Source: Oscillospiraceae bacterium MB24-C1 (GTDB lineage Bacteria > Bacillota > Clostridia > Oscillospirales > Ruminococcaceae). Taken from it: a stretch of DNA of 64,000 nucleotides. Below, piece after piece: positions 24,934-34,592 of this stretch (positions are counted from its first letter, which is position 1; each line of letters begins with the position of its first letter). The DNA is taken from assembly GCA_030913685.1 (NCBI GenBank), contig CP133187.1, forward strand, positions 2,050,001 through 2,114,000, written 5' to 3'. Position numbers and translations under genes: made by a program. The notes beneath the pieces are model-generated. The model had not been told where the DNA came from and searched no databases. It saw only the letters and a program-made list of their open reading frames with translations.

Positions 24934-25875
24934 CTATTTAATCTGTTGCATAAAGCGCGCAAAATCGCGTGCGGCGGGTGAGAGATGCGTGTCCTTTTTA
25001 TAATAGAGTGTAATGCCGCGAACCACGTTGGGGTCGTCTATTTTGTAGAAGAAAAGCTTGTCGGTCGGTTCAACGTAATGGGTGATCGCGTTTCGAATAA
25101 AGGTTACGCCAAATCCGTTTGAAGCGACATAATAAGAGGTGAGCATCTGATCCAGATACATTTTAACATTTGGTGAAAAACCTGCATTTCGGCACATTTT
25201 AGAGGCGCGCTGGTGCATGTCGTTGCCCTTTTTCAGCAACAGAAAATCCTGGTGTTTAAAACAGCCCAAATCCGTTTTGGGGCAGTTTTCATCATAAAAA
25301 CGGCCGTCTCGTACCTCCTCAAAGGTGAGACGATAGCTTTTAAGCTGTTCGTTTATGGCAATTTGAGCGGGCACCGCCAGCAAAATATGTTCCTCGCCCA
25401 TCGGTTGGCCGATGAAGGTATTGCTGTCCATGGGGTCAACATCCAGAATAAAATCGACAACCCCCGTTTGAAGGCATTGGGTAAGGTCGCCGGTGTTACC
25501 CTCTAAAATATTGACGGTGCAATTGGGGTATCGCTCCTGAAATAAAGACGAAAGTTCAGGCAGTACATGTGCGCAAAAAAAGGCTGCTCCGCCGACACTG
25601 ATGCTGCCGGAGTGGTTGATCGACAGCTCAGCTAGCTGCAGCTCAAGATCTTTTTCGATAGCCATTATCTTTTCAGCGGCATTAATATAGGCCCGCCCGG
25701 CGGCAGTAAGGCTAATGGGCGTCGTGCTGCGGTCAAAAAGTGGCATACGTATTTGCAATTCAATTTTTTTAATTTTGTTACTCAATGCGGGCTGCGTAAT
25801 AAACAGCCGTTGAGCCGCCTTAGAAAAACTCAATTCCTGATAAACGGCGTAGACGTATTCCATATCTCGCAGCAT
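24934..25875 (-). CDS. LysR family transcriptional regulator
   Basis: A 313-residue LysR regulator. The N-terminal winged helix (MEYVYAVYQELSFSKAAQRLF, then ITQPALSNKIKKIE) binds DNA and a periplasmic-binding-like C-terminal domain (from about 90) binds an effector. The ATG at 25875 follows GGAGGAAGAG; the frame opens a few codons earlier but without a ribosome site. It is divergent from the aminotransferase-aspartate dehydrogenase pair, the usual arrangement for a LysR target. The effector is unknown. Confidence 0.92.
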   Translation of the reverse strand: MLRDMEYVYAVYQELSFSKAAQRLFITQPALSNKIKKIELQIRMPLFDRSTTPISLTAAGRAYINAAEKIMAIEKDLELQLAELSINHSGSISVGGAAFFCAHVLPELSSLFQERYPNCTVNILEGNTGDLTQCLQTGVVDFILDVDPMDSNTFIGQPMGEEHILLAVPAQIAINEQLKSYRLTFEEVRDGRFYDENCPKTDLGCFKHQDFLLLKKGNDMHQRASKMCRNAGFSPNVKMYLDQMLTSYYVASNGFGVTFIRNAITHYVEPTDKLFFYKIDDPNVVRGITLYYKKDTHLSPAARDFARFMQQIK

Positions 25876-26006
25876 GTGCTCTTCCTCCATTGATTTCTGG
25901 CTCTATTCTACTCTTTTTTGATAGTGTTCGCAACTTGTGGCGCGATTTTGAAATAGTGACGCCGGCTTGCGCCTTTATCCTTTGCCTTTCTTTAAAAGGT
26001 CTAGGT

Positions 26007-26044
26007 ATTCCAAATTCGTCATGTTGTTATGTCGTTTTTGGAAT
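26007..26044. promoter_or_regulatory. Candidate LysR operator
   Basis: ATTCCAAA (26007-26014) and TTTGGAAT (26037-26044) form a perfect inverted repeat in the divergent intergenic region between lysR and the aminotransferase gene. Spacing is 22 bp, longer than the usual T-N11-A core, so it may be two half sites. Confidence 0.4.
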
Positions 26045-26120
26045 TTTACAGCGTCGCCGCCTTTTGCTAAAATGATATTTGTAAGGAGTTTACTCGTACA
26101 CCTGAAGGAGGACTAGAGTA

Positions 26121-27335
26121 ATGGATTATATCACTGAAAAGTTTAAAAAGCTTGGGGTGGATACGGCCCCTGGGCAGGAGACAAGACAAAAACAGGAGAC
26201 GCTACCTGCCAAGGGGGAGAATCTTACCGGTACACCGGTGGATTTTTCTCATGGCGATGTCGATGCTTTTACGCCGATTCCCGGAACGCTTGAGACGTTT
26301 ATCCAGGGTGTCAAAGTTGGCGGCAAACAGGCCTACACCGAGTATCGTGGTAAGGCCGAACTGAGAATAGATTTAGCCAGAAAGCTCGCGGATTTTTCTG
26401 GAGCACCGGTCGACGCCGACAGCGAAATCATTCTTACGCCTGGTACGCAGGGTGCGCTGTTTTTGGCGATGGGCGCACTTGTGGGAAGGGGCGATAAAGT
26501 TGCCATTATTGAGCCCGACTATTTTGCCAACCGCAAACTAGTGGAGTTTTTTGATGGCGAGCTGCTGCCGGTACAGATTCACTATAACGATGTCGAGCAT
26601 TATTCGGGGCTTGATCTTGCTGAACTGGAGGCTGCCTTTAAAAACGGCGCAAAGGTCTTTTTATTCTCGAATCCCAACAACCCCACCGGCGTGATCTATT
26701 CCCCGGACGAGGTGGCGGCTATTGGCCGCTTGGCTAAGCAATATGATGTTTCTGTAATCGCCGACGAGCTTTACAGCCGTCAAATATTCTCGGACACGCT
26801 GCCGTACACGCATTTGCGCGCACTGCCCGAACGTCCTGAAAAGCTTGTCACCATCATCGGGCCGTCCAAGACCGAGTCGTTAAGTGGTTACCGTCTCGGT
26901 GTAGCTTACGGTTCCGCAGACATAATCACCCGTATGGAAAAGCTGCAGGCCATCGTCTCGCTGCGCGCGGGCGGTTATAGCCAAGCGGTGTTCAAAGATT
27001 GGTTTGCAGAACCCGAGGGCTGGATGAGCGACCGGGTGCGACAGCACCAAGCAATTCGTGACGATCTGGCCAAAATTTTCAGAGCTTGCCCGGGCTGCTC
27101 ATTGCGTGCCACCGAAGCCGGCAGCTATGTGTTTGTCACTATCCCTAAGCTTGAGGTGACCATGCTGCAATTTGTCAAGTTGTTGCGTGCGCAAGCCGCT
27201 GTGATAGTAACACCTGGCGTTGAGTTCGGTCCTCAGTTTACGTCGAGTTTCCGCATGAATTTCTCACAGGATCATAAAGCTGCGGTTGCTGCGGCGCACC
27301 GCATTGTAACCATGATTGAGCGCTACCGCGCATAA
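26121..27335 (+). CDS. Pyridoxal phosphate-dependent aminotransferase (class I/II)
   Basis: A 404-residue fold-I aminotransferase. Visible landmarks are the TPGTQGALF segment, FSNPNNPTGVIY, ADELYSRQIFSD and the cofactor lysine in GPSKTESLSGYRLG. The C-terminal FRMNFSQD contains the carboxylate-binding arginine. The substrate is not evident. With the aspartate dehydrogenase 11 nt downstream, it may interconvert amino acids via aspartate or a related oxo acid. AAGGAGGAC precedes the ATG. Confidence 0.88.
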   Translation: MDYITEKFKKLGVDTAPGQETRQKQETLPAKGENLTGTPVDFSHGDVDAFTPIPGTLETFIQGVKVGGKQAYTEYRGKAELRIDLARKLADFSGAPVDADSEIILTPGTQGALFLAMGALVGRGDKVAIIEPDYFANRKLVEFFDGELLPVQIHYNDVEHYSGLDLAELEAAFKNGAKVFLFSNPNNPTGVIYSPDEVAAIGRLAKQYDVSVIADELYSRQIFSDTLPYTHLRALPERPEKLVTIIGPSKTESLSGYRLGVAYGSADIITRMEKLQAIVSLRAGGYSQAVFKDWFAEPEGWMSDRVRQHQAIRDDLAKIFRACPGCSLRATEAGSYVFVTIPKLEVTMLQFVKLLRAQAAVIVTPGVEFGPQFTSSFRMNFSQDHKAAVAAAHRIVTMIERYRA

Positions 27336-27346
27336 AGGAGGAAAAA

Positions 27347-28111
27347 ATGATGGCACAATACAAAAATATCGGATTCTTGGGGTGCGGCAAAATTGGCGGC
27401 ACCATGCTTGAAAGCTTAAAGAAGTTTGAGGGCGTTTCGGTTTCATTTGTACAGGCGCTGGATTTTTCGGCCGAGGGAAAGGCGTTTCCAGTAGTGACCG
27501 AGCAGGATGAGGCATTGCTGGAAAAGACTGATCTTGTGGTGGAAAGCGCTACTGCCAATGTCCTCAAGGCTAATTTTGACGGCATCATAAAGCACTGCGA
27601 CGTCATGATTTTTTCGGTTACAGCTTTTTCTGATGCAGAATTTGAGCGCCATGCCAAGGAAATGGCGGAGAAATATGGGCGTAAAATTTATCTGCCCCAC
27701 GGTGCCATTCTCGGCGTTGACGGCATTGTAGACGGCAACACATTGCTATCCGAAGTTTCGATTGTGACGACTAAGAGCCCTAAGAGCTTGGGCCGCGACG
27801 ACACCGAGCGTACCGTTGTCTGCGAATGCAGCACCCGCGAAGCCTGCGCGCTCTATCCCCGCAACGTCAATGTCCACGCGACGGTTGCGCTGGCTGGAAT
27901 CGGTTTTGACCGCACCCGTTCGCTCGTTATCTCTGACCCGGCGGTGAATACCAACACCCATGTCATTGACGTCAAAGGTGACGGCATCCATTTCTGCCTT
28001 GAAGTCAGCAGCTTCTCCACAGGGGGCGTCACCGGAAAATATACCCCCTATTCCGCCTGTGCAAGTCTGGCGCGTGTGCTGGGTCAGGGCGGTCTGTTCA
28101 GATTTGTTTAA
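27347..28111 (+). CDS. Aspartate dehydrogenase family protein (NadX/DUF108 type)
   Basis: A 254-residue NAD(P)-dependent dehydrogenase. Rossmann motif GCGKIG lies at 12-17, and the C-terminal half has LPHGAILGVDGI and YPRNVNVHATVALAGIGFDRT, hallmarks of L-aspartate dehydrogenase. The enzyme converts aspartate to iminoaspartate/oxaloacetate; in some organisms it feeds NAD synthesis, but no nadA or nadC is nearby. The pairing with an aminotransferase under LysR suggests an amino-acid catabolic or assimilatory role. AAAGGAGG precedes the first of two adjacent ATG codons. Confidence 0.87.
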   Translation: MMAQYKNIGFLGCGKIGGTMLESLKKFEGVSVSFVQALDFSAEGKAFPVVTEQDEALLEKTDLVVESATANVLKANFDGIIKHCDVMIFSVTAFSDAEFERHAKEMAEKYGRKIYLPHGAILGVDGIVDGNTLLSEVSIVTTKSPKSLGRDDTERTVVCECSTREACALYPRNVNVHATVALAGIGFDRTRSLVISDPAVNTNTHVIDVKGDGIHFCLEVSSFSTGGVTGKYTPYSACASLARVLGQGGLFRFV

Positions 28112-28135
28112 TTAGCTCCGTAAATTTTATATAGT

Positions 28136-28180
28136 AAAAGAGCGTGAGCCCCAACTTAAAGTTGGGGCTCACGCTCTTTT
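28136..28180. terminator. Bidirectional terminator
   Basis: A 20-bp perfect stem (28136-28155 with 28161-28180; core AGAGCGTGAGCCCCAAC) with A and T runs at its ends. It serves the plus-strand aspartate dehydrogenase and the minus-strand DUF4153 gene. Confidence 0.93.
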
Positions 28181-28219
28181 ATCCTAAAAAGCTTTCAGGC
28201 GGTTTGCTTTTTCGGCCTA

Positions 28220-30001
28220 CTACTTGAGGCCAACCATAATATAAAATTCGGCGTGGTGGTAAGACGAATCGTTATTGATGGTAGCATTCTGCACCACAAG
28301 GGTGAGTTTGGCGCGATCGTTCTCGACTGTAAAAGTCGCTTGTTCTGTCGAAAGCGCCGATTTATTCTCGTCAAACTCCTTGTACCGGGAGAATACTTCA
28401 GCAGTGTTAAAGGCGATAAGCTCTTCGCTCGTGGCTTTTGTGAGAATAATGTGAGACTGGTCGTCGCGTAAGGTTTTGGCCAGCGTGTAGCCTTGGTCGT
28501 TGCGCTGGAAGGTGCTGATCGTCTCGCGACCTACTCCGTCAGCACTTACCGAGGCGCGGGCGAGTAGTTGATAACCGGTAATGTCAATAGGCACCTTGGG
28601 TGAAAGAAACACATTGATATACCGGTTAGGTTTCCCGGAGATGCCGTACCGGTTAAAGCCGAATGTGCTTTCAAAGTCGGCGTAATAATCAAACGAGCTT
28701 GGCAACCAAGTTAATGTTTTGGCAGCATTTATCTGGTACAAATATTCCATCGATGAAGTGATTTTTTCCTTGTCGCCCTCAGGAATATTCGCGTTTGGAA
28801 GGAGGGCGTTATTTTGCAGCATACCGTTTTGAGACAGCACCGTTTCAAGACGCTGGCGCTGGCTTAGCCGACTGATGGTGAATGCGTCAACCGGCGGCAT
28901 GATTGACACAAATGAAAAAGCAATGAGCAAAGCCGCAACAATGCCGGTTTTTTTAATGGGAAAAAGGCTTAGGATTATACCGGCGCAGGCGGCAAAAACA
29001 CCAAATAGAATCACAAAATAGCGAGGATGCGTTACGCCAGTATCGCGCATAATGAAAGTCGAAGCAAAAAGCTGAAACACTACAATGGGAACAAGCACTT
29101 TGGGGAAGATCTTACGAAACCAGAGCGCCATATGGTTTTCGAGTCGAGCGGAAAGAAAAAGAATCAGCATAACCACAATAGCGTATGAAATAAGCAGCGG
29201 TTCCAACAGGTTGTTGCGCCAAAAATCACCGCTGATGTTTAAGGAAATATAAAGAACAAGAATAACAGTAAAAATTTCCGCCAATGGAATAATGATATAA
29301 GAAATCAAGATTTCTAAAAATTTGGGACAAGAAGCCGCACGCGCGATATTTTCCTCCCGCGCAAAGGCTGCGGGGGTCGCGCTGCTGCTCAGGCTGAACC
29401 TGCCTGGATAAACTGGAATAAGCGATAGAAAAAACACCGGCGCAAACAGTACAAATACCAGGTTGGCCATGTGCAGATAGGTGTCGGAGCCAATGGGAGC
29501 AATCAACGTATCAAAAGCGGCAATAATCAAGCTGCACCCTATAAAAATAACAGCCGCATATAATATGGACTGAAACAAAGCCTTAAAAGCGGCCATAAAA
29601 CTTTCGTTAAAGCTGATGCGGCTCTTGATGACGGGCGCCAGCATATAAGCAAAAATCAATGCAAAGATGAGTACGGATGTTCTTATGTTGTTTTCGGTAT
29701 TGTAATCTGGGCGTGAGCGAACTAAAAGATAATATCCCCCCGCCAACGCCGCGCTTGTTAACCCTAACAGCAACCGAATAAGTGAATTTTGGAAAAAACG
29801 TTCATATGACGCCTGTGACACAGCAGATAATGCGGCGCCAACGATGCATGCCATAAATACCTTGTCATAGGTTTTGTCGGCGATCAAAGCATAAGCATTT
29901 GTGGCGGCTGCTAGTAGTAAAAACACCGTGGTGGCAGGGTAACGCGTTGCTGCTGAGGTCAGACCGGTTATTTTTTCGGATAATCTAAAAAGCTTTTTCA
30001 T
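28220..30001 (-). CDS. DUF4153 domain-containing membrane protein
   Basis: A 593-residue protein with about ten to twelve predicted transmembrane helices in its first two thirds (for example TVFLLLAAATNAYALIA and VVMLILFLSARL) and a soluble C-terminal domain of about 190 residues. The membrane part matches DUF4153. Function is unknown. The ATG at 30001 follows AAAGGAGAA; an upstream TTG frame lies over the ribosome site. Single gene between a terminator and a long intergenic region. Confidence 0.82.
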   Translation of the reverse strand: MKKLFRLSEKITGLTSAATRYPATTVFLLLAAATNAYALIADKTYDKVFMACIVGAALSAVSQASYERFFQNSLIRLLLGLTSAALAGGYYLLVRSRPDYNTENNIRTSVLIFALIFAYMLAPVIKSRISFNESFMAAFKALFQSILYAAVIFIGCSLIIAAFDTLIAPIGSDTYLHMANLVFVLFAPVFFLSLIPVYPGRFSLSSSATPAAFAREENIARAASCPKFLEILISYIIIPLAEIFTVILVLYISLNISGDFWRNNLLEPLLISYAIVVMLILFLSARLENHMALWFRKIFPKVLVPIVVFQLFASTFIMRDTGVTHPRYFVILFGVFAACAGIILSLFPIKKTGIVAALLIAFSFVSIMPPVDAFTISRLSQRQRLETVLSQNGMLQNNALLPNANIPEGDKEKITSSMEYLYQINAAKTLTWLPSSFDYYADFESTFGFNRYGISGKPNRYINVFLSPKVPIDITGYQLLARASVSADGVGRETISTFQRNDQGYTLAKTLRDDQSHIILTKATSEELIAFNTAEVFSRYKEFDENKSALSTEQATFTVENDRAKLTLVVQNATINNDSSYHHAEFYIMVGLK

Positions 30002-30581
30002 GGATGTTCTCCTTTTGCCCAACTAAAAGTGTGTATATAGCCGCCCCAATTGAGAGCGGTTAAAACGGGTGCTTTGACAATACCAAAAAAAGGGTGGCTT
30101 ATAAAGTTGAAAATCACAAACGCCTTACGAAATAAATGATATAAACTCCTGTGGAATTGTTTATTTTTTACAAATACCAAAAGTATATAATTTTGTACTG
30201 GCAAGGGGCAGCGTAATTCGTAGTAATTTAAACTTTACCATGTAATTTTTCCCGTTGTCAAGCCGATATGCATTAGCCGGACGATTTACTATATTTAAAA
30301 TATCTGGGGTAGATATGACGTTTATAGCGCTATCTACAGTTGAAAATTGATACAACAACAAGTGGAAAAATTGTGTAGCAATGAGAGGTTGCCCCGGCGT
30401 TCTGTTTGACAAAATAATGTAAAAATTATAAAATAAAGGCATATAGTTAATATGTTTTAGAGATAATACATAGATTAGACAAGGGCTGAAGCGGTCTTGG
30501 GTGCTGCGCAAAATTTGCATATTATGCACCTGAGCTGAGTCAATATACGTTTCGACAAAACAAGACAGAGAGGAGCATAAA
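30002..30581. other. Long AT-rich intergenic region between DUF4153 and ablA
   Basis: About 580 bp with no gene that I can support on either strand. It holds the divergent control regions. The only clear signal is the plus-strand promoter at 30406-30434, which leaves a leader of about 140 nt before ablA. A weak hairpin, GGTGC with GCACC, can be drawn around 30499-30529 in that leader. Confidence 0.5.
30406..30434 (+). promoter_or_regulatory. Promoter of ablAB
   Basis: TTGACA (30406-30411) and TAAAAT (30429-30434) are exactly 17 bp apart. The predicted start near 30441 lies about 140 nt before ablA. Confidence 0.75.
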
Positions 30582-31892
30582 ATGGCAAGAAGGATAAACT
30601 TAAAGGTGCTAGATGAGCAATGGAACGACTGGAAATGGCAACTGGAACATCGGATCAAAGATATTGATACCTTCGAAAAACTACTCGGCGTAAATTTTCA
30701 AGCGGAGGAGAAGGCGACGCTTAAAGAAACTTTGGAAAAATTTCCGCTTTCAATTACCCCGTATTACATGTCCTTGATCGATACACAGGATTATAAAAAC
30801 GACCCTATTTACAAGCAGAGCTTCCCAAACCCGAGCGAACTGATTATTAAAAAACACGAAATGTCGGATCCGTTGGCTGAGGATAGGGACAGTCCTGTGC
30901 CCTATCTGACCCATCGCTATCCCGATAGGGTGCTGCTGCAGGTGAGCAATATTTGCTCTATGTATTGTCGTCATTGCACCCGGAAGCGCAAAGTAGGGGA
31001 CATCGACTTCATTCCTGACCGTCAGGCCATAGCCAAGGCGATTGAATATATTAAAGACACGCCTCGTGTGCGTGATGTATTGCTTTCTGGCGGGGATCCG
31101 CTGATGCTCTCAGATGAGCATCTTGACTGGATTTTGACCGAATTGCGTAAAATACCGCATGTCGAGGTGATCAGAATCGGCAGCCGCATGCCCGTCGTAC
31201 TGCCTTACCGCATCACCAACGATTTGGTAAAAATCCTTAAAAAGCATCACCCGGTCTGGCTGAACACCCATTTCAACCACCCTTATGAAATTACGAAGTC
31301 CTCTAAAAAAGCGCTGGCTAAACTGGCTGATGCCGGTGTCCCTCTGGGCAACCAGTCGGTGCTGCTGGCGGGGGTAAACGACTGTCCTATCATCATGAAA
31401 AAGCTGGTACAAATGCTGGTGGCAAATCGGGTGCGGCCTTACTACCTCTATCAGTGCGACCTGTCGGAGGGGTTGACACACTTTAGAACCTCGGTGGGTA
31501 AGGGCATTGAGATTATCGAAAATTTACTGGGACACACCAGTGGATTTGCCGTACCGACCTATGTAATTGATGCACCCGGCGGCGGAGGGAAAATTCCGAT
31601 CATGCCAAATTATTTGATTTCGTGGTCGGATAACAAGGTAGTGCTGCGTAATTATGAGGGCATTATTACCACCTATCATGAGCCGGATTCCTATCGCTCA
31701 GTGGCCTGCAACCGCTCTTGTGACAGCTGCGATTTACAGTTTGATCTAGGCGAACGGCAGGAGAATAAAGCCATTGGCATCAGCAAGTTACTCTCGGATT
31801 ATGATGAGGCTATAACGCTTATCCCCGAGAATAATACCAGGCTTAAACGGCGTAAAAATCAGCTGGAACAGCACACAAGATTGGGGCAGTAA
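30582..31892 (+). CDS. ablA: Lysine 2,3-aminomutase
   Basis: A 436-residue radical SAM, PLP-dependent aminomutase that converts L-lysine to beta-lysine. The [4Fe-4S] motif is CSMYCRHC (Cys125, 129, 132). [10 protein letters not shown] is the SAM-binding region and [12 protein letters not shown] holds the PLP lysine. The C-terminal CNRSCDSC is a metal-binding motif of the family. The adjacent acetyltransferase identifies the pathway as N-epsilon-acetyl-beta-lysine synthesis, an osmolyte route; without it glutamate 2,3-aminomutase would be an alternative. GAGAGGAGC precedes the ATG. Confidence 0.93.
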   Translation: MARRINLKVLDEQWNDWKWQLEHRIKDIDTFEKLLGVNFQAEEKATLKETLEKFPLSITPYYMSLIDTQDYKNDPIYKQSFPNPSELIIKKHEMSDPLAEDRDSPVPYLTHRYPDRVLLQVSNICSMYCRHCTRKRKVGDIDFIPDRQAIAKAIEYIKDTPRVRDVLLSGGDPLMLSDEHLDWILTELRKIPHVEVIRIGSRMPVVLPYRITNDLVKILKKHHPVWLNTHFNHPYEITKSSKKALAKLADAGVPLGNQSVLLAGVNDCPIIMKKLVQMLVANRVRPYYLYQCDLSEGLTHFRTSVGKGIEIIENLLGHTSGFAVPTYVIDAPGGGGKIPIMPNYLISWSDNKVVLRNYEGIITTYHEPDSYRSVACNRSCDSCDLQFDLGERQENKAIGISKLLSDYDEAITLIPENNTRLKRRKNQLEQHTRLGQ

Positions 31893-31893
31893 T

Positions 31894-32724
31894 ATGGCGG
31901 ATACAATGATTCGTATCGGACAATCTGAGATTCAGCATGGCAAAGCAAACGACAGGGTTTATCTGATGAAACTTTCAAAATCGGATTTTCCCGACATTAT
32001 CGACCAGATTGACGATTTGGTTGTACAAAATAATTACTCAAAGGTTTTTGTTAAGGTGCCCACCTGGGCCAGACAGGGCTTTGAGAACAGGGGTTATACG
32101 GTAGAAGCATCTGTGCCGAACTTTTATGACGGCAGTGAGGATGCCATCTTCATGGCACACTATCCCGACCCAAGGCGAAAAGAGCGTGCAGACCATCAAA
32201 CAATTACTCAGATAATCCGCACAGCAATGATTGCACCCAAGCTTGATGCGCCAGATTTGCCTAACGGCTTTTCTCACGCTGTTTTAACGCCAAAAGATAC
32301 CGAGGAGCTTGCAACGCTGTACAAAGCAGTATTTAAAAGCTATCCTTTCCCAATATTTGACGCAGGTTATTTAAAAGAGACCATGGCCAGTCATATTGTG
32401 TATTTTGGTGTTTGGGAAGGAGTGCGTTTAGTTGCTGCATCCTCTTGCGAGATGGATGTGGCCCACAAAAACGTTGAGATGACCGACTTTGCAACGCTTG
32501 ACGCCTATCGTGCCAAGGGCTTTGCCTCGTTTTTGCTCACTCAGATGGAGCAGGAAATGTGTCGCCGTGGCATAAAGACGGCCTACACCATTGCCCGTAG
32601 CATGTCCTATGGCATGAACATAACCTTTGCCAAAAACCGCTACACCTTTGCCGGTACACTTTTTAACAATACAGATATTTCCGGCGAAATTGAAAGTATG
32701 AACGTGTGGTATAAAGCACTATAA
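31894..32724 (+). CDS. ablB: Beta-lysine N6-acetyltransferase
   Basis: A 276-residue GNAT-fold protein of the putative beta-lysine acetyltransferase family. The acetyl-CoA-binding region is visible around 195-225 (VEMTDFATLDAYRAKGFASFLLTQMEQEM). It starts one base after ablA, and the two enzymes together make N-epsilon-acetyl-beta-lysine, a compatible solute in salt-stressed archaea and some bacteria. No transporter or other osmolyte gene is nearby. Confidence 0.92.
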   Translation: MADTMIRIGQSEIQHGKANDRVYLMKLSKSDFPDIIDQIDDLVVQNNYSKVFVKVPTWARQGFENRGYTVEASVPNFYDGSEDAIFMAHYPDPRRKERADHQTITQIIRTAMIAPKLDAPDLPNGFSHAVLTPKDTEELATLYKAVFKSYPFPIFDAGYLKETMASHIVYFGVWEGVRLVAASSCEMDVAHKNVEMTDFATLDAYRAKGFASFLLTQMEQEMCRRGIKTAYTIARSMSYGMNITFAKNRYTFAGTLFNNTDISGEIESMNVWYKAL

Positions 32725-32841
32725 TAGCGTTATCAGCTAAGGCTTTATCAGCTTTTTGTAGGGGCAGTCCTGTTTGTTCAGAATAAGGTTGAACAAGAGC
32801 CGGAGTTTCTTCCAATCAACCCGTTTTTTGCACTGTTTTGC

Positions 32842-32870
32842 TTGACGGATGGCACCGAAAAAGCTAAACT
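32842..32870 (+). promoter_or_regulatory. Promoter of glyQS
   Basis: TTGACG (32842-32847) and TAAACT (32865-32870) are 17 bp apart, giving a short leader of about 30 nt. That is far too short for a T-box. Confidence 0.65.
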
Positions 32871-32906
32871 AAAGTGTAATGTCAAAGAACACTTGGAGGA
32901 AGTGCA

Positions 32907-34289
32907 ATGAACAACAGCGATAAAAACATGGAAAAGATCGTAGCCCTGGCGAAGGGGCGCGGCTTTGTTTATTCCGGCTCTGAGATCTACGGTGGTCTGG
33001 CCAACACATGGGACTACGGTCCGCTGGGCGTCGAACTTAAAAACAATATTAAACGCGCATGGTGGAAAAAATTTGTACAGCAGTCGCCATACAATGTCGG
33101 ACTTGACTCCGCCATTCTGATGAACCCACAGGTGTGGGTGGCATCAGGGCATGTGGGGGGTTTTTCCGACCCATTGATGGATTGCCGTGACTGTAAAACC
33201 CGCCATCGTGCCGATAAGCTGATTGAAGACCAGACCGGTGTTTCGCCCGAGGGTTGGGAATTTGACCGCATGAAGGCTTTTGTTGAAGAAAAGGATGTTA
33301 AGTGTCCTGAATGTGGCAGCACCAACTTCACCGATATTCGCTCTTTCAACCTGATGTTTAAGACGTTCCAGGGCGTAACTGAGGACGCGAAGAACCAGGT
33401 TTATCTCCGCCCCGAGACGGCACAGGGTATCTTTGTCAACTTCTCAAACATTCAACGCACCACCCGCCGCAAGGTGCCGTTTGGCGTCTGTCAGATCGGT
33501 AAAAGCTTTAGAAATGAGATTACCCCCGGCAACTTCATTTTCAGAACTCGCGAGTTTGAACAGATGGAGCTGGAATTTTTCTGCAAGCCTGGTACCGACC
33601 TCGAGTGGTTTGCCTACTGGCGAAAATTTTGCCACGATTGGCTGTTGAATCTCGGCATGACCAATGAGAATTTGCGCTTGCGTGACCACGGACCCGAAGA
33701 GCTGTCGTTCTATTCCAAGGCGACCACCGACTTCGAGTTCTTATTCCCGTTTGGCTGGGGCGAACTGTGGGGTATCGCCGACCGTACCGACTATGACTTG
33801 AGCCAGCATCAGAATACCTCCGGCAAGGCGATGGATTATTTTGATCAGGAAGCCAACGAGCACTACCTACCCTATGTCATCGAGCCGTCGCTGGGCGCCG
33901 ACCGCGTTACGCTGGCATTCTTGTGCGACGCCTATGATGAGGAAGTCATCGATGCTGAGAAAAATGACACCCGCGTCGTGCTGCGGCTACATCCGGCGCT
34001 GGCTCCGTATAAAGCCTGTGTGCTGCCGCTTTCTAAAAAGCTTTCAGAAAAAGCAATGGAACTCTACAACAGTCTTTCGGAAGATTATATGATCGATTTT
34101 GACGAGGCAGGCTCTATCGGAAAGCGTTATCGTCGCCAAGACGAAATCGGAACGCCGCTTTGTATCACCTACGACTTTGAGTCGGAAACCGACGGCGCGG
34201 TGACTATCCGTGATCGCGACACGATGGAGCAGGTTCGTTTGCCCATTGCCGAGGTTTCGGATTATATCAAGGGCAAGCTGGTCTTTTGA
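32907..34289 (+). CDS. glyQS: Glycine--tRNA ligase, dimeric type
   Basis: A 460-residue class II synthetase of the alpha2 (single-chain) type. The [23 protein letters not shown] opening and the motif 2 region [20 protein letters not shown] are diagnostic, with an anticodon-binding domain in the last 110 residues. Zinc-binding [11 protein letters not shown] and CPECGS insertions lie near 90-135. A GGAGGA site precedes the ATG. It is preceded by a plain promoter with no T-box leader. Confidence 0.96.
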   Translation: MNNSDKNMEKIVALAKGRGFVYSGSEIYGGLANTWDYGPLGVELKNNIKRAWWKKFVQQSPYNVGLDSAILMNPQVWVASGHVGGFSDPLMDCRDCKTRHRADKLIEDQTGVSPEGWEFDRMKAFVEEKDVKCPECGSTNFTDIRSFNLMFKTFQGVTEDAKNQVYLRPETAQGIFVNFSNIQRTTRRKVPFGVCQIGKSFRNEITPGNFIFRTREFEQMELEFFCKPGTDLEWFAYWRKFCHDWLLNLGMTNENLRLRDHGPEELSFYSKATTDFEFLFPFGWGELWGIADRTDYDLSQHQNTSGKAMDYFDQEANEHYLPYVIEPSLGADRVTLAFLCDAYDEEVIDAEKNDTRVVLRLHPALAPYKACVLPLSKKLSEKAMELYNSLSEDYMIDFDEAGSIGKRYRRQDEIGTPLCITYDFESETDGAVTIRDRDTMEQVRLPIAEVSDYIKGKLVF

Positions 34290-34339
34290 TTTTAAATGTT
34301 AATCATAGCTGGTTTTAAATCAGCTATTAGCAGGCAAAG

Positions 34340-34530
34340 CAACGGGGGGAATCGGTAAAAAAGGGGACTTAAGACGCGCCGCTGGGGCATCTGTGCAGCC
34401 CAGGCAATGATCAAGGTCACCTTTTGGTCGCGATTCCCCACTTTTGTCTCCGGACTACAAACTGCACCAACGAGCTGCCAAATGTGCATCAAGATGCGAT
34501 GATACGTATTTTGTAATGTCCGGTGGAGTC
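34340..34530 (+). ncRNA. Candidate structured RNA (two paired domains) between glyQS and alr
   Basis: Domain I: GGGGAATCG (34346-34354) pairs perfectly with CGATTCCCC (34431-34439). It encloses a hairpin with CTGGG/CCCAG and inner GCA/TGC (34382-34403) and another with GATCAA/TTGGTC (34409-34429). Domain II: CCGGAC plus TACAAA (34450-34461) pairs with TTTGTA, a two-base bulge and GTCCGG (34510-34523). It resembles no RNA family I can name. It could be an alr leader, a free RNA, or a DNA-level relic. Strand is assumed from the neighbours. Confidence 0.4.
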
Positions 34531-34592
34531 GGTTGCGATGCAAAGAGATCCGGAGGCTGCCTGAAATTGTTGGAAGGGGTAACTCAAGAGCG

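Noticed and set aside
30161-30658. A 165-codon minus-strand frame upstream of ablA
   Set aside because: It is cysteine/serine-rich low-similarity translation of AT-rich intergenic DNA and runs into ablA on the other strand.
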